Shown: positions 40,802 through 50,614, counted from the first letter of the stretch. The stretch: DNA of 64,000 nt from SIG435 sp045530725 (GCA_045530725.1 JAZSCT010000038.1:1-64000), one strand, 5' to 3'. The notes: generated from the sequence alone by a model not told the origin. Made by a program: numbers and translations.

Positions 40802-41566
40802 TTAGTTATACTCATTTTCATCCACATCTATTATATCCATTTCCAGTTCAGTTCTTTCTATGTAAAGTTCTTCTCCTTCTTCCTTCACAATGAGAACCCC
40901 CGATCTTAACAGTTCCAGAATGGCAAGAAACATACTTACCGCTTCACTTTTGTCGGTGATTCCGTCGAAACTTTCTTTGAAAGATACCTTTTTGCCTTTT
41001 TTGAAATTTCTTAAGATATGGTCTGTCTTTTGTTTGACTGTGACAATTTCCCTACCGATAATCCCGTCAAACTTGTTTACGGGAGGTGGGGCTTTTCTCT
41101 CAGTCTTTTCTATAAGAAGCATAAAAGCGTTTGTAAGTTTTTCTATACTTTCCATATCCAGTCTTCGCTGAGTCTCTATACCTACGATTTTCTGCGGCTC
41201 TTTGTAATAAGAAAAGTACCCCATATTCTGCATAGGCTTGAGTTTTTCTCTTGCTTCCTTGACCTTCTGATATTCCACAAGTCTATCTACAAGGTCTTTC
41301 TTAGGATCTTCTTCCTCTTCATCCTCATGTTTTGGAAGAAGCATTCTGGATTTGATATAGAGAAGTTGCGCCGCCATAACGGTGAACTCGCTTGAAATCT
41401 CAAGATTCATCTCTTCCATCTTCTCAAGATATTCAAGATACTGCCCCGTAATCTCCACGATGGGTATATCATATATACTTACTTTATTCTTTTTTATAAG
41501 GTGTAAGAGCAGATCCAGAGGACCCTCAAACATTTCCAGTCGGAAAGAAAGTTCTTTTTCTTCCAA
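40802..41566 (-). CDS. scpA: Segregation and condensation protein A
   Basis: A 254-residue kleisin. The start F-E-G-P-L-D-L-L-L-H-L-I-K-K and D-I-P-I-V-E-I-T-G-Q-Y-L are canonical, and the C-terminal winged helix (A-V-S-M-F-L-A-I-L-E-L-L-R) would contact SMC. The upstream M50 protease gene and downstream scpB, ytfJ, dac and rluB form a syntenic block seen in spore formers. Confidence 0.93.
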   Translation of the reverse strand: MEEKELSFRLEMFEGPLDLLLHLIKKNKVSIYDIPIVEITGQYLEYLEKMEEMNLEISSEFTVMAAQLLYIKSRMLLPKHEDEEEEDPKKDLVDRLVEYQKVKEAREKLKPMQNMGYFSYYKEPQKIVGIETQRRLDMESIEKLTNAFMLLIEKTERKAPPPVNKFDGIIGREIVTVKQKTDHILRNFKKGKKVSFKESFDGITDKSEAVSMFLAILELLRSGVLIVKEEGEELYIERTELEMDIIDVDENEYN

Positions 41567-41590
41567 AACCTTTCACCCCATTTTGTAAGG

Positions 41591-42226
41591 TTATAAAATC
41601 AGTCTTAATATAGCATTTGCCACACTTATCATAGCAGAGTTCAGCACAAGAAGAATCCTCTGCATAAATGATGTGTTCATAAGAAGTATAAGTATAAGGA
41701 ATGAATACCTCTCTATCTCATACATCACGTTTCTTGCTTTATACGGCAGAAACTCCATCAATACCTTGGATCCGTCAAGTGGCGGAAGTGGGATAAGATT
41801 GAATATCATAAGACCAATGTTTAACAGGATACAGTTTTTTATCATCTCGCCGATATAGTATATCCATTCATACTCAAAAAAGTATGTGTATTTCACAAAA
41901 AATCCGTATATTACGGTGCTTACAAGTGCTGTTATCAAATTGGAAAAAGGACCTGCAAGACTCACAATGATAATTCCCTTTTTTCTGTCTCTGAAATTGT
42001 TGGGATTGATCGGTACAGGCTTTGCCCATCCGAAGTGAAAAAACAAAAGACACAGTGAACCTATAAGGTCAAAATGCGCCATGGGACTAAGGCTCAGTCG
42101 TCCATAATTTTTTGCTGTGGGATCTCCCATTTTGTATGCCGCATAGCCGTGAGAAAACTCATGAATGCTTATGGCAAGAAACAGAGCAGGCAGGCTTAAT
42201 AGCATATTTATAATAAATGTTTTCAT
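41591..42226 (-). CDS. Site-2 protease family (M50) membrane metalloprotease
   Basis: A 211-residue integral membrane protein with about six hydrophobic helices. The zinc motif H-E-F-S-H lies in the first helix (S-I-H-E-F-S-H-G), and the third ligand is Asp in N-L-I-P-L-P-P-L-D-G-S. It has no PDZ or CBS domain, so it is the minimal YwhC-type rhomboid-like S2P. The substrate is unknown. ATG 42226 follows AGGAAGTG. It starts the scpA-scpB operon. Confidence 0.88.
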   Translation of the reverse strand: MKTFIINMLLSLPALFLAISIHEFSHGYAAYKMGDPTAKNYGRLSLSPMAHFDLIGSLCLLFFHFGWAKPVPINPNNFRDRKKGIIIVSLAGPFSNLITALVSTVIYGFFVKYTYFFEYEWIYYIGEMIKNCILLNIGLMIFNLIPLPPLDGSKVLMEFLPYKARNVMYEIERYSFLILILLMNTSFMQRILLVLNSAMISVANAILRLIL

Positions 42227-42327
42227 ATTGTTCACTTCCTGATGTGATTATTATTTCAAAAAACTTTCTTTTATACAAACATATACAGATTTATTATACA
42301 TCATTCAGCCAAAAATTACAAGTGTTG

Positions 42328-42357
42328 AATATTTATTTTGTTTTTTCCAATAATATT
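42328..42357 (+). promoter_or_regulatory. Sigma-G-like promoter of the germination operon
   Basis: TGAATA (42328-42333) and AATAATA (42351-42357) are 17 bases apart, 24 bases before the gerKA start. The Bacillus forespore sigma-G consensus is TGAATA with CATAMTA, so the -35 matches fully and the -10 differs in its first base. Confidence 0.55.
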
Positions 42358-42381
42358 AAAAAAATCAACCGGAGGAAAGAT

Positions 42382-43989
42382 ATGTTCAGTCGTCTTTTTA
42401 AATACAATCCCCCGAAAGAATCTTACCATACGGATATATCCTATTATCCAGAAGAACCGCCCCATTATCCACCTCAGAAAGTAGATAAAAATATAGAAAA
42501 GAATTTGCATTTTGCAAAAGAACTTTTTTCTTATCCTGATAACGGAGATATTGTAATCAGGGAATTCACCATAAGCGTAAAAGAAAAAACCTACAGGGCT
42601 TTTATTATATTCTGCGACGGACTTACTAACTCTGACAGTATAAACAAATCACTCCTCGCCCCTTTTATGTATATGAGAAAAATCATTCCCGACGAATCTA
42701 ATACCCTTACAGAAATCATTGTGCATCAGATACTTACAGAGAATCAGGTGACAGTAACAGATGATATATTAAAAATTCTGGAGGGTGTAAATTTCGGTAT
42801 GTGTGCCCTCTTTGTAGATAGTATAAAAAATGGCTTTTCCATAGACCTTAAAAGTTGGGAACACAGAGGAATCCAGCCACCCCAAAACGAAGCGGTAATA
42901 CTCGGTCCTCACGAAGCATTCAACGAGATTCTCCGTACAAATACAGGCCTTATAAGAAAAACCTTAAACACATCCCGACTTGTAATGGAAAGTATGACCA
43001 TAGGAAAAACATCCAAAACTCCCGTAAGTGTGGGGTATATCAAAGGAATAGCAAACCCCGATATAATACGTGAAGTCAAAAAAAGAATATCGGGACTTGA
43101 GGCAGAGTATCTTTTCACCGCAATGGAACTTCAACAGATGATAGAAGATCACCCCTATGCAAGAATGCCTCAGATGATAGTGACGGAAAGACCTGACAAG
43201 GCGGCAAAGGAACTTACCTTAGGAAAAATAGTCATCCTTGTAAGCGGCTCACCAAATGCATTGATACTTCCCGCCACAGTATTTGACTTTACAAAATCCC
43301 CAGAAGATGAATATCTAAGGTTTCCCTTTGCGGTATTTATAAGTATCATAAGGACAGTTGCTCTTGTTCTTTCGCTTTTTACTTCAGCAGTATTCATCGC
43401 TCTTACAAACTTTCATCAGGACCTGATACTTACAAACATTCTCTTCCCCATTATATCCTCAAGACAACTTGTACCATTCCCCTCAATCGTGGAAATTCTT
43501 CTGCTTGAAACCGCCTTTGAACTTATAAAAGAGGCAGGAGTGAGAGTGCCGAATCCTATGGGTCCCACCATCGGCATAGTGGGAGGGTTGATACTTGGTC
43601 AGGCGGCAGTCACGGCAAAAATCGTAAGCCCTCTTATGATTATAATGGTTGCCATATCAGGACTTGCCTCTTTTGCAATACCGAACTATTCTCTCTCCTT
43701 TGCATTCAGGCTTTCAAGGTTTATATATATTTTCTCTGCAAGTATAGCAGGGATACCGGGGATACTTGCCGCAGCATTTGTAAACACAATATCGGTATTT
43801 TCTCTTTCATCATTTGGTGTGCCTTTCGGATCGCCTCTTGCACCAAGAGCAAGACACGGCATAAGGGAGGCTCTTTTTTCAGTACCTTTGTGGAAAAAGG
43901 AAATGCGTCCTGAATATTTAAAACCGAAGGACAATATGAAACAGAAAAAAATAAGCCGTTCCTGGCGATACAACTCAAAGAAAGGGTGA
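42382..43989 (+). CDS. gerKA: Spore germination receptor subunit A (GerA family)
   Basis: A 535-residue protein. The first 290 residues are a soluble domain (F-I-I-F-C-D-G-L-T-N...I-L-E-G-V-N-F-G-M-C-A-L-F-V), and the second half has about five membrane helices with S-P-N-A-L-I-L-P-A, P-F-P-S-I-V-E-I-L-L-L-E and P-N-P-M-G-P-T-I-G-I-V-G-G. It is the A subunit of a nutrient germinant receptor in the inner spore membrane. I chose ATG 42382, six bases after GGAGG. The A, B and C genes overlap or abut and a fourth small gene follows. The K in the symbol is only a convention. Confidence 0.9.
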   Translation: MFSRLFKYNPPKESYHTDISYYPEEPPHYPPQKVDKNIEKNLHFAKELFSYPDNGDIVIREFTISVKEKTYRAFIIFCDGLTNSDSINKSLLAPFMYMRKIIPDESNTLTEIIVHQILTENQVTVTDDILKILEGVNFGMCALFVDSIKNGFSIDLKSWEHRGIQPPQNEAVILGPHEAFNEILRTNTGLIRKTLNTSRLVMESMTIGKTSKTPVSVGYIKGIANPDIIREVKKRISGLEAEYLFTAMELQQMIEDHPYARMPQMIVTERPDKAAKELTLGKIVILVSGSPNALILPATVFDFTKSPEDEYLRFPFAVFISIIRTVALVLSLFTSAVFIALTNFHQDLILTNILFPIISSRQLVPFPSIVEILLLETAFELIKEAGVRVPNPMGPTIGIVGGLILGQAAVTAKIVSPLMIIMVAISGLASFAIPNYSLSFAFRLSRFIYIFSASIAGIPGILAAAFVNTISVFSLSSFGVPFGSPLAPRARHGIREALFSVPLWKKEMRPEYLKPKDNMKQKKISRSWRYNSKKG

Positions 43990-43994
43990 CTTTA

Positions 43995-45074
43995 TTGCAT
44001 ACTGACAGACGGGAAGCATCCTGGCTTTTTATACTTGTGATATGTGCAAAGATTTTTTTCACAGATATTATGATATTTGTCCACAATTCAGGAACTGCAG
44101 CACATCTTCAGGCTTTGTGGTGCATAGTGATTGAATGGGTTTTGTTCTTTATAATATATGGGCTTTTCAAAAAATGTAGGGGAAGAGATATATTTGAATG
44201 TGTGAAAAATTCCTTTGGTAAAACAGGGCTTATAATATGTGGTGCATTATTATTTATACTGCAGATTATAAATCTGGGAACCGTTCTCAAAATATATTCG
44301 GAAACCCTGTCTTCTCTCACACTTACCACATCACCAATATGGTTTCTTACAGGAGTTATAATAATTTGTATGGTGTTTTCGGCATATTCCAATCCAAGTG
44401 GTCTTTTGGGAGTGTGCACAGCATTCGGCATCTTCATTATTGCACTTTTCCTTCTGATACTGTCCCTTGATGTATTCCATTATGATCCCACAAACATATT
44501 TCCCATACTGGGAAACGGGTGGGGTGATATACTTATGGGAATAAAGGGTGTGTCTTTGTTTAACGATATATTTTTTATATATTATCTGTCAGGAAATTTC
44601 AGCGACAAAAATTCTGTAAAAAAAGTGGGAGTAACTGTTCTTTCTGTGACTTCGTTTATAACATTTGTTTCCACTCTTTGCTACACACTTGCAGTACCAT
44701 ACCCATTAAGCAAAAACTTCTATATGCCCATATTTCAGATATCAAGTGATATCACCGCAGACGTGGTAATACAAAGAGCAGAGGCACTTTTTCTTATAAT
44801 GTGGATTTTAAGTATATTTGTATATATGAGCGCACACTTTTATTTCCTTACTGTCACTTTCAAAAAATCCTTTCTATCCTCTGACAGAAGGGGGATTGTA
44901 CCCATAAGCATTGTGATAATCGCACTTATCGGCTCAATGTATCAGAATATAAATCAGGCATCTCCCGTCTTAAGTGTGATAAAGGATATTTCATCAACTG
45001 CTTTCTTCCTTATTCCGCTTATCTCCTTTGGAATAGGTGCTGTAAAGAAAAAAAGGGAGGATATCCGTGATTAA
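43995..45074 (+). CDS. gerKB: Spore germination receptor subunit B (GerB family)
   Basis: A membrane protein of about 359 residues with ten hydrophobic segments and an amino acid/polyamine transporter fold, e.g. R-R-E-A-S-W-L-F-I-L-V-I-C-A-K-I-F-F and N-P-S-G-L-L-G-V-C-T-A-F. It probably binds the germinant. The best start is a TTG at 43995, six bases after AAAGGGTG; a GTG at 43986 lies inside that site. The gene overlaps gerKC at its end. Confidence 0.87.
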   Translation: MHTDRREASWLFILVICAKIFFTDIMIFVHNSGTAAHLQALWCIVIEWVLFFIIYGLFKKCRGRDIFECVKNSFGKTGLIICGALLFILQIINLGTVLKIYSETLSSLTLTTSPIWFLTGVIIICMVFSAYSNPSGLLGVCTAFGIFIIALFLLILSLDVFHYDPTNIFPILGNGWGDILMGIKGVSLFNDIFFIYYLSGNFSDKNSVKKVGVTVLSVTSFITFVSTLCYTLAVPYPLSKNFYMPIFQISSDITADVVIQRAEALFLIMWILSIFVYMSAHFYFLTVTFKKSFLSSDRRGIVPISIVIIALIGSMYQNINQASPVLSVIKDISSTAFFLIPLISFGIGAVKKKREDIRD

Positions 45075-46299
45075 AAAACTGATGGCGATTACCATTTCTC
45101 TGTCTCTTATTATCCCCCTTTGTGCCTGTGAGGACAGAGTGGATACTGATGATTATGCCTATGTTATAGCAATAGGTGTGGATGAAGGGGAAGACAAGGA
45201 TATAAAAATCACATTTTCCTTTGCAAACTCCATAAAAATCGGAGGAGGTTCATCAGGCGGAGGTGGCGGAGAAGAAGGCGAAGAAGGAAATCTCATAAAC
45301 TTCACCATAAGTTCCACAAGTATGTTTACAGGGCTTGATATATTAAGAAACAACATTTCAAAAAAGGTAAATCTCTCCCATGTGAAACTGATTGTATTTT
45401 CAAAAGCCATTGCAAAGAAGGGGCTTTCGGAATATACCGACGGATTCATACGGGAATTCAAAATCCGTCCCATTACCTTTATGGCAGTAGCAGAGAAATC
45501 AAGCGAGGATTATCTCAATGCCCTGTCTCCCCTTATGGCGGTAAATCCCGAAAAGTATATAAAAAATCTCTTCTCAAGAGGAAAAAGTGATTTCGGGGCG
45601 AAGATAGACATCTATACATTCTATATAAACTCTCAGGTAGATGACAAAGATGTGGTACTTCCCATGGTGGGAGTTATAAGTGAAAAAGAAGACAAAAATG
45701 AAATAACCAACGAAAAAATCGAATCAGATTCCATGGATATAAGTGCAATCCCCTTAAAAAGCAAAAACAAAGCAACAATTATCGGAAATGCAATATTCAA
45801 AGGAGACAAAATGGTGGATGCAGGGGAAAACTCCGAGCAGTTGTTCTTAAACATCTTAAGAGGTGTGGCAGGGACATTTGACTATACTGTGGGAAAGGAT
45901 TCTCCAAATCAGATTGTCCTTACCATTATCCAGAGACAAAAACCAAAGGTATTCGCTACCCTGTCGGGTGCTTCTCCGGAAATATCCACCACAATCCCCC
46001 TCGAATGCGAAATCACATCCCTTGGAGAGGGAAGTCTTTCGGAAAAGGATTTCAAGAGAATTGAAAAAATGCTGTCCGCAGAACTTGAAGCAGACCTTAA
46101 AAAATACTTTGCAAAAATCAGCAAAGAAGCAGAATGTGATGCGGTTGGATACGGACGATATGCAAAAATGCACTTTGACACATGGGATAGTTGGAAAAAA
46201 TATGACTGGCAGAAAAGAATCCCCTACATTCAGTATGATGTAAAGGTGGAAGGGGAAATTGTCAAATTCGGTATTATTGATGAGGGGTTTAAACCATGA
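45067..46299 (+). CDS. gerKC: Spore germination receptor subunit C (GerC lipoprotein)
   Basis: A 410-residue lipoprotein. The signal peptide ends in a lipobox L-C-A-C with the lipidated Cys at about residue 21. Then follow V-D-T-D-D-Y-A-Y-V-I-A-I-G-V-D, the GerC start, and a Gly/Glu-rich insertion at about 60-75. It is attached to the outer face of the inner spore membrane and needed for receptor function. The start is GTG at 45067, six bases after GGGAGG and overlapping the end of gerKB. Confidence 0.9.
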   Translation: MIKKLMAITISLSLIIPLCACEDRVDTDDYAYVIAIGVDEGEDKDIKITFSFANSIKIGGGSSGGGGGEEGEEGNLINFTISSTSMFTGLDILRNNISKKVNLSHVKLIVFSKAIAKKGLSEYTDGFIREFKIRPITFMAVAEKSSEDYLNALSPLMAVNPEKYIKNLFSRGKSDFGAKIDIYTFYINSQVDDKDVVLPMVGVISEKEDKNEITNEKIESDSMDISAIPLKSKNKATIIGNAIFKGDKMVDAGENSEQLFLNILRGVAGTFDYTVGKDSPNQIVLTIIQRQKPKVFATLSGASPEISTTIPLECEITSLGEGSLSEKDFKRIEKMLSAELEADLKKYFAKISKEAECDAVGYGRYAKMHFDTWDSWKKYDWQKRIPYIQYDVKVEGEIVKFGIIDEGFKP

Positions 46300-46457
46300 G
46301 AAATATAGTGTGGATATCAGCAATAACATTATGCTCTGTATATACAGTAAGTTTCGCCTTGTATGAAATGAAAAACAAGCGGTATTCATCGGGGATATTT
46401 TCATTTTTTCTGATATTTTGTGCAGTCTGTATGGCAGTCATAAAAGCATTTATCTGA
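46296..46457 (+). CDS. Small two-helix membrane protein, fourth gene of the germination operon
   Basis: A 53-residue frame whose ATG overlaps the gerKC stop (ATGA). The protein starts M-R-N-I-V-W-I-S-A-I-T-L-C, has one hydrophobic helix, a short basic turn (K-N-K-R-Y) and a second helix (I-F-S-F-F-L-I-F-C-A-V-C-M-A-V). The overlap and the terminator right after it support a real, co-translated gene. Some Bacillus ger operons carry a small two-helix D subunit, and this would fit such a role. Confidence 0.7.
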   Translation: MRNIVWISAITLCSVYTVSFALYEMKNKRYSSGIFSFFLIFCAVCMAVIKAFI

Positions 46458-46467
46458 ATAATTCAAA

Positions 46468-46507
46468 CAACCCCATCCTGTTTGGATGGGGTTGGTGACT
46501 GTTTTTT
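46468..46507. terminator. Bidirectional terminator, ger operon / serA
   Basis: CAACCCCATCC (46468-46478) pairs with GGATGGGGTTG (46484-46494). A T6 run follows at 46501-46507 on the plus strand. Confidence 0.8.
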
Positions 46508-46509
46508 GA

Positions 46510-47670
46510 TTATTTGATTATTCTTGCCTTAAGTACATTATCGATTGCTTCAATTTCTGCAACTACTGATGCATCAACATCTTCATCAATATCAATGATT
46601 GTATAAGCGTAATCCTTCTTACTCTTATTGATCATATTTGAGATATTGATATTGTCATCACTCATAAGTTTTGAGAATGTTGAAAGCATATTCGGCACAT
46701 TCTTATGTGCGATTGTGATTCTGCACTTAGATTCTCTTGGGAGTTCACAGTTAGGGAAGTTAACAGAGTTTATGATATTTCCGTCAACGAGGAAATTGTC
46801 GATTTCTTTACTTGCCATAACTGCACAGTTATCTTCTGATTCAGGAGTAGAAGCACCAAGGTGAGGGATACAGATTGTATTCTTCATGCCGATAACTTCT
46901 TCTGACGGGAAGTCTGTTACATAGCATGATACTACGCCTTCTTCCAGCGCCTTCTTCATATCAGCATTGTTTACGAGTTCGCCTCTTGCAAAGTTGAGCA
47001 CTCTTACACCCTTCTTTGCATGGTTTAGGAGTTCTTCATCTATCATTCCTCTTGTAGAATCCATCAGAGGAACATGTACAGTAATATAGTCACAATCTTC
47101 TACCATCTTTTCAAGATTGTCTGCTTTCTTTACGTGACGTGAAAGTCCCCATGCAGCACTTACTGAAATATATGGGTCATAACCGATAACTTCCATACCC
47201 AGATGATATGCGGCATTTGCAACCATAACACCGATAGCACCGAGACCGATGATACCGAGAGTCTTGCCTTCAAGTTCAGGACCTACAAATTCTTTTTTGC
47301 CTTTTTCTACCTGTTTTGCAACATCATCCCCTGAAAGTGTATTTGCCCAGTTGATACCGTCTGTAATCTTTCTTGAAGAAAGAAGAAGGCCGGTAAGTAC
47401 AAGTTCCTTTACGGCATTTGCATTAGCACCGGGAGTATTGAATACTACGATACCCTTTTCTGAACATTTGTCAACAGGGATATTGTTTGTACCTGCACCT
47501 GCTCTTGCGATAGCCTTAAGGTTGTCACCCAGTTCCATTTCGTGCATATTGAAACTACGAAGGATAATTCCGTCAGGATTGTCAAAATCATCGCTTACTG
47601 CAAACATTCTCTTGTCGAGAAGATTAAGACCGCAACTTGCGATTTTGTTTAATGTCTTGATATTATACAT
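46510..47670 (-). CDS. serA: D-3-phosphoglycerate dehydrogenase
   Basis: A 386-residue enzyme for the first step of serine synthesis. The NAD-binding motif is G-I-I-G-L-G-A-I-G, the catalytic Arg and His lie in F-A-R-G-E and I-P-H-L-G-A-S-T-P-E-S, and a C-terminal ACT domain (about 315-386) is present, where serine would bind. It follows serC by 15 bases, so the two are one operon. Confidence 0.94.
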   Translation of the reverse strand: MYNIKTLNKIASCGLNLLDKRMFAVSDDFDNPDGIILRSFNMHEMELGDNLKAIARAGAGTNNIPVDKCSEKGIVVFNTPGANANAVKELVLTGLLLSSRKITDGINWANTLSGDDVAKQVEKGKKEFVGPELEGKTLGIIGLGAIGVMVANAAYHLGMEVIGYDPYISVSAAWGLSRHVKKADNLEKMVEDCDYITVHVPLMDSTRGMIDEELLNHAKKGVRVLNFARGELVNNADMKKALEEGVVSCYVTDFPSEEVIGMKNTICIPHLGASTPESEDNCAVMASKEIDNFLVDGNIINSVNFPNCELPRESKCRITIAHKNVPNMLSTFSKLMSDDNINISNMINKSKKDYAYTIIDIDEDVDASVVAEIEAIDNVLKARIIK

Positions 47671-47685
47671 TGTAACTATCTCCTA

Positions 47686-48768
47686 TTACTTATTTTCCAT
47701 TTCAAATTTCTTAAGGAATTCTACCAAAGACTTAACACCTTCAACAGGCATAGCATTGTAGATACTTGCTCTCATACCGCCAACACTTCTGTGACCTTTG
47801 AGGTTTACAAGGCCTGCTTGAGTAGATTCTTTTACAAATTTTGCATCAAGGTCATTGTCGCCTGTTACAAAAGGCACATTCATAAGAGATCTGTCCGCAC
47901 CTTCAACAGTAGCGTTGAAAAGTGAAGAATTGTCAAGGTAATCATAAAGGATAGATGCCTTTTCTTCATTGATCTTCTGAATAGCAGCCACACCGCCAAG
48001 ATCTCTTAACCATTCTGCAACAAGTTTGCAGATATAGATAGCATATGTGGGTGGTGTATTGAACATTGAGCCGTTTTCTGAATGTGTTTCGTAGTTTAAC
48101 ATTGTAGGGCAGATGTCCATTGCTTTTCCGATAAGGTCTTCTCTTACTACTGCAAGAGTAACACCTGCAGGTCCCATATTCTTCTGTGCACCTGCATAGA
48201 TCATACCGAATTTGTTTACATCAACTACTTCAGAAAGAATACTTGATGACATATCTGTGATAAGAGGAACATTGCCTACATCAGGAAGTGATGTAAATCT
48301 TGTTCCATAGATTGTGTTGTTGTGTGTGAAGTGAACATAGTCTGCATCCTTTGAGAACATAGATGCATCTGTATGTGGAATATAACTGAAAGTCTTGTCT
48401 TCAGAAGATGCAACGATATTTACTTGGCCGTATCTTGATGCTTCTTTTGCGGCTTTCTTAGCCCATACACCTGTAAGGATGTAGTCTGCTTTTTTGTTTT
48501 CTGTAAAGAAGTTAAGCGGAATCATACCAAACTGTGTGCTTGCGCCACCCTGCAAAAAAAGCACTTTATAATTGTCGCCGATACCCATCAAAGAACGAAG
48601 TAAGGCTTCGCATTCATCAATAATTTCCTGATATGCGGAGGAACGATGACTCATCTCCATTACTGACATTCCTGTGTTGCCGTAAGCAACCAATTCTTTC
48701 TGTGCTTTCTCAAGAACTTCAAATGGCAACATTGAAGGGCCTGCTGAGAAATTGTACACTCTGTTCAT
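47686..48768 (-). CDS. serC: Phosphoserine aminotransferase
   Basis: A 360-residue class V PLP aminotransferase. It begins Y-N-F-S-A-G-P-S-M-L-P, the SerC signature, and the PLP Lys is in Y-A-G-A-Q-K-N-M-G-P-A-G. It makes phosphoserine from 3-phosphohydroxypyruvate and glutamate, the substrate made by SerA encoded next to it. No serB is present in the window. Confidence 0.95.
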   Translation of the reverse strand: MNRVYNFSAGPSMLPFEVLEKAQKELVAYGNTGMSVMEMSHRSSAYQEIIDECEALLRSLMGIGDNYKVLFLQGGASTQFGMIPLNFFTENKKADYILTGVWAKKAAKEASRYGQVNIVASSEDKTFSYIPHTDASMFSKDADYVHFTHNNTIYGTRFTSLPDVGNVPLITDMSSSILSEVVDVNKFGMIYAGAQKNMGPAGVTLAVVREDLIGKAMDICPTMLNYETHSENGSMFNTPPTYAIYICKLVAEWLRDLGGVAAIQKINEEKASILYDYLDNSSLFNATVEGADRSLMNVPFVTGDNDLDAKFVKESTQAGLVNLKGHRSVGGMRASIYNAMPVEGVKSLVEFLKKFEMENK

Positions 48769-48864
48769 TAATTATCATTCCTTCCCATATTATATAATAA
48801 ATTTGAATAATATTATACATCCCATAAAACTCACTGTCAACGAAAATGTTTATTCTTTGTCAAA

Positions 48865-50112
48865 TTAACCAATATATCTTGCTTCAAGGTAAAATCTTTT
48901 GTCATGTGATTCACCCATTGAGAAGGTTTTTCTTGGAAGAGCGCCATCAAGGATGACTGTAGGGAAAAGATCTGTCTTTTTCATACAGTTAAGAATTATA
49001 CCGAAGTTTCCGTCTTTTGAAAGTTTTTTTACCACATCTTCACCGTGGATATAGTCAACCACAGCACCTGTATCTTTTATAAATGTGTCAATTACACTCT
49101 GGATACATCCTACAGTAAGATTGAAGTCGGGATTTTCGATGACATAAGACTCTTCAACCCCATCAGAGATGATGGTGAAACTGTCAACGTCCACACCTTC
49201 CTTAAGTATATACTTATCCTTAAGCACCTTTAAAAATTCATCCTTAGACGCAGAAAATACCACTCTGTGAATTGCCTCAAAGATAAGTGTTTCGTCGTGA
49301 AGATTGCCAAGTTCGCAAAGGGCATATCTCTGTGGCATTTCCTTTGCCTTATCGCCGATTTTCTGCTTTAGGTTTTCATAGCAGGTCTTGGCTGTTGCAA
49401 GAGAATGATTTCCGTCGCCTACTGCAATATGAAGTACACCCTTGTCTGTGTGGTATTTATTTTGGAATACATCTTTTTTTCCAAGATTGGAAAAAGCATC
49501 TTCAAATTCCCTTGCAGTATCTTCATCTACAAGGTATCCCTTGATTGAACCTGAATTCTCCATAAGATCAAAGTCATAGAGTTTCTTGAAGTTATCTTTC
49601 TTTTTTGCCACATTTTCTATTACCTGTTTCTTTTCATCGTCTATAAGAAGCATAATATGAGGAAGTTCCAAGGAGGCATTTTCCCTAACTTTTACACGGG
49701 GAGGGATTCTCTCTATAACTGTGCCTTCTGTTGCTCTTATCTTTGACTGTGAACCCTTTGAGAAGTCATATTCTTCAAGGTCTGCACATCCCATGATTCC
49801 CTTTCTTACAGAACCGTCCTTTAAGGTTCTTTCTGTATATATGTAACAGGGAGAAAGTTCTTTTAAAACACCTTCATCCACGTATTTTTTCATAGTGGAA
49901 TTGATTGTTCTTATTCTCTCTTCTCCTCCCTCATCCTCAAGATATACTTCAGGAAATATTATATTGAGAGTTGAAGGTGCATCACCTACAGTTTCTTTCA
50001 CTCTTTCCCAGTAATCCCTTTCGGAAGTATATTGATCACATGCAACCACGCTCCATTTGGTCATATCAGCATTTTCGGGGAGCATAATTTTTGCTTTCTT
50101 AAATATTGACAT
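48865..50112 (-). CDS. DUF1015 family protein
   Basis: A 415-residue protein of the DUF1015 family (W-S-V-V-A-C-D-Q-Y-T-S-E...G-D-G-N-H-S-L-A-T-A-K and L-P-R-K-T-F-S-M-G). The family is often found next to serA and serC, as here, and may be a serine-related enzyme, such as the kinase of SerK type seen in other DUF1015/ParB-like proteins; that is a suggestion from context only. ATG 50112 follows AAAGGAAAG by six bases. There is a 96-base gap to serC. Confidence 0.85.
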   Translation of the reverse strand: MSIFKKAKIMLPENADMTKWSVVACDQYTSERDYWERVKETVGDAPSTLNIIFPEVYLEDEGGEERIRTINSTMKKYVDEGVLKELSPCYIYTERTLKDGSVRKGIMGCADLEEYDFSKGSQSKIRATEGTVIERIPPRVKVRENASLELPHIMLLIDDEKKQVIENVAKKKDNFKKLYDFDLMENSGSIKGYLVDEDTAREFEDAFSNLGKKDVFQNKYHTDKGVLHIAVGDGNHSLATAKTCYENLKQKIGDKAKEMPQRYALCELGNLHDETLIFEAIHRVVFSASKDEFLKVLKDKYILKEGVDVDSFTIISDGVEESYVIENPDFNLTVGCIQSVIDTFIKDTGAVVDYIHGEDVVKKLSKDGNFGIILNCMKKTDLFPTVILDGALPRKTFSMGESHDKRFYLEARYIG

Positions 50113-50134
50113 TTGTTTCTTTCCTTTCTGTATG

Positions 50135-50614
50135 TTATTTATGATATTCTTCATTTGCATTTATTTTAAAACTTCTGTACACCTGTTCAAGAAGAATAAC
50201 CCTCATAAGTTGATGAGGAAATGTCATCTTCGAAAAACTGAGTTTCAGTTTACTTAAGTTCTTGATATCTTCTCTTATGCCAAGGGATCCGCCTATCACA
50301 AAAGTAATGGTACTGTTTCCCATAAGGCATATATCACTTATCTTATGTGCAAGTTCTTCGCTGGATAGGGTTTTTCCTTCCACACAAAGTGTGATAAGAT
50401 AATCTGAAGCACCTATCTTTTCGAGTATTTTGTCTCCCTCTTTCTTAAGCACAATATCCATCTGGGCTTTTGACGGATTGTCGGGGATTTTTTCGTCACT
50501 AAGTTCTGTGATTTCCACCGTGGCAAATCTCGAAAGACGTTTTTTGTATTCGTCTATTGCATCTTTTAAGTATTTTTCTTTGATTTTTCCTACACAAATA
50601 ATTTTAATCTTCAT
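50135..50614 (-). CDS. rlmH: 23S rRNA pseudouridine-1915 N3-methyltransferase RlmH
   Basis: A 159-residue SPOUT methyltransferase, the standard length. The knotted SAM site is I-T-F-V-I-G-G-S-L-G, and the C terminus H-Q-L-M-R-V-I-L-L-E-Q-V-Y-R-S-F-K-I...Y-H-K is nearly invariant in the family. It methylates the pseudouridine in helix 69. The start at 50614 overlaps the dinB stop by 11 bases, suggesting coupling. Confidence 0.95.
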   Translation of the reverse strand: MKIKIICVGKIKEKYLKDAIDEYKKRLSRFATVEITELSDEKIPDNPSKAQMDIVLKKEGDKILEKIGASDYLITLCVEGKTLSSEELAHKISDICLMGNSTITFVIGGSLGIREDIKNLSKLKLSFSKMTFPHQLMRVILLEQVYRSFKINANEEYHK

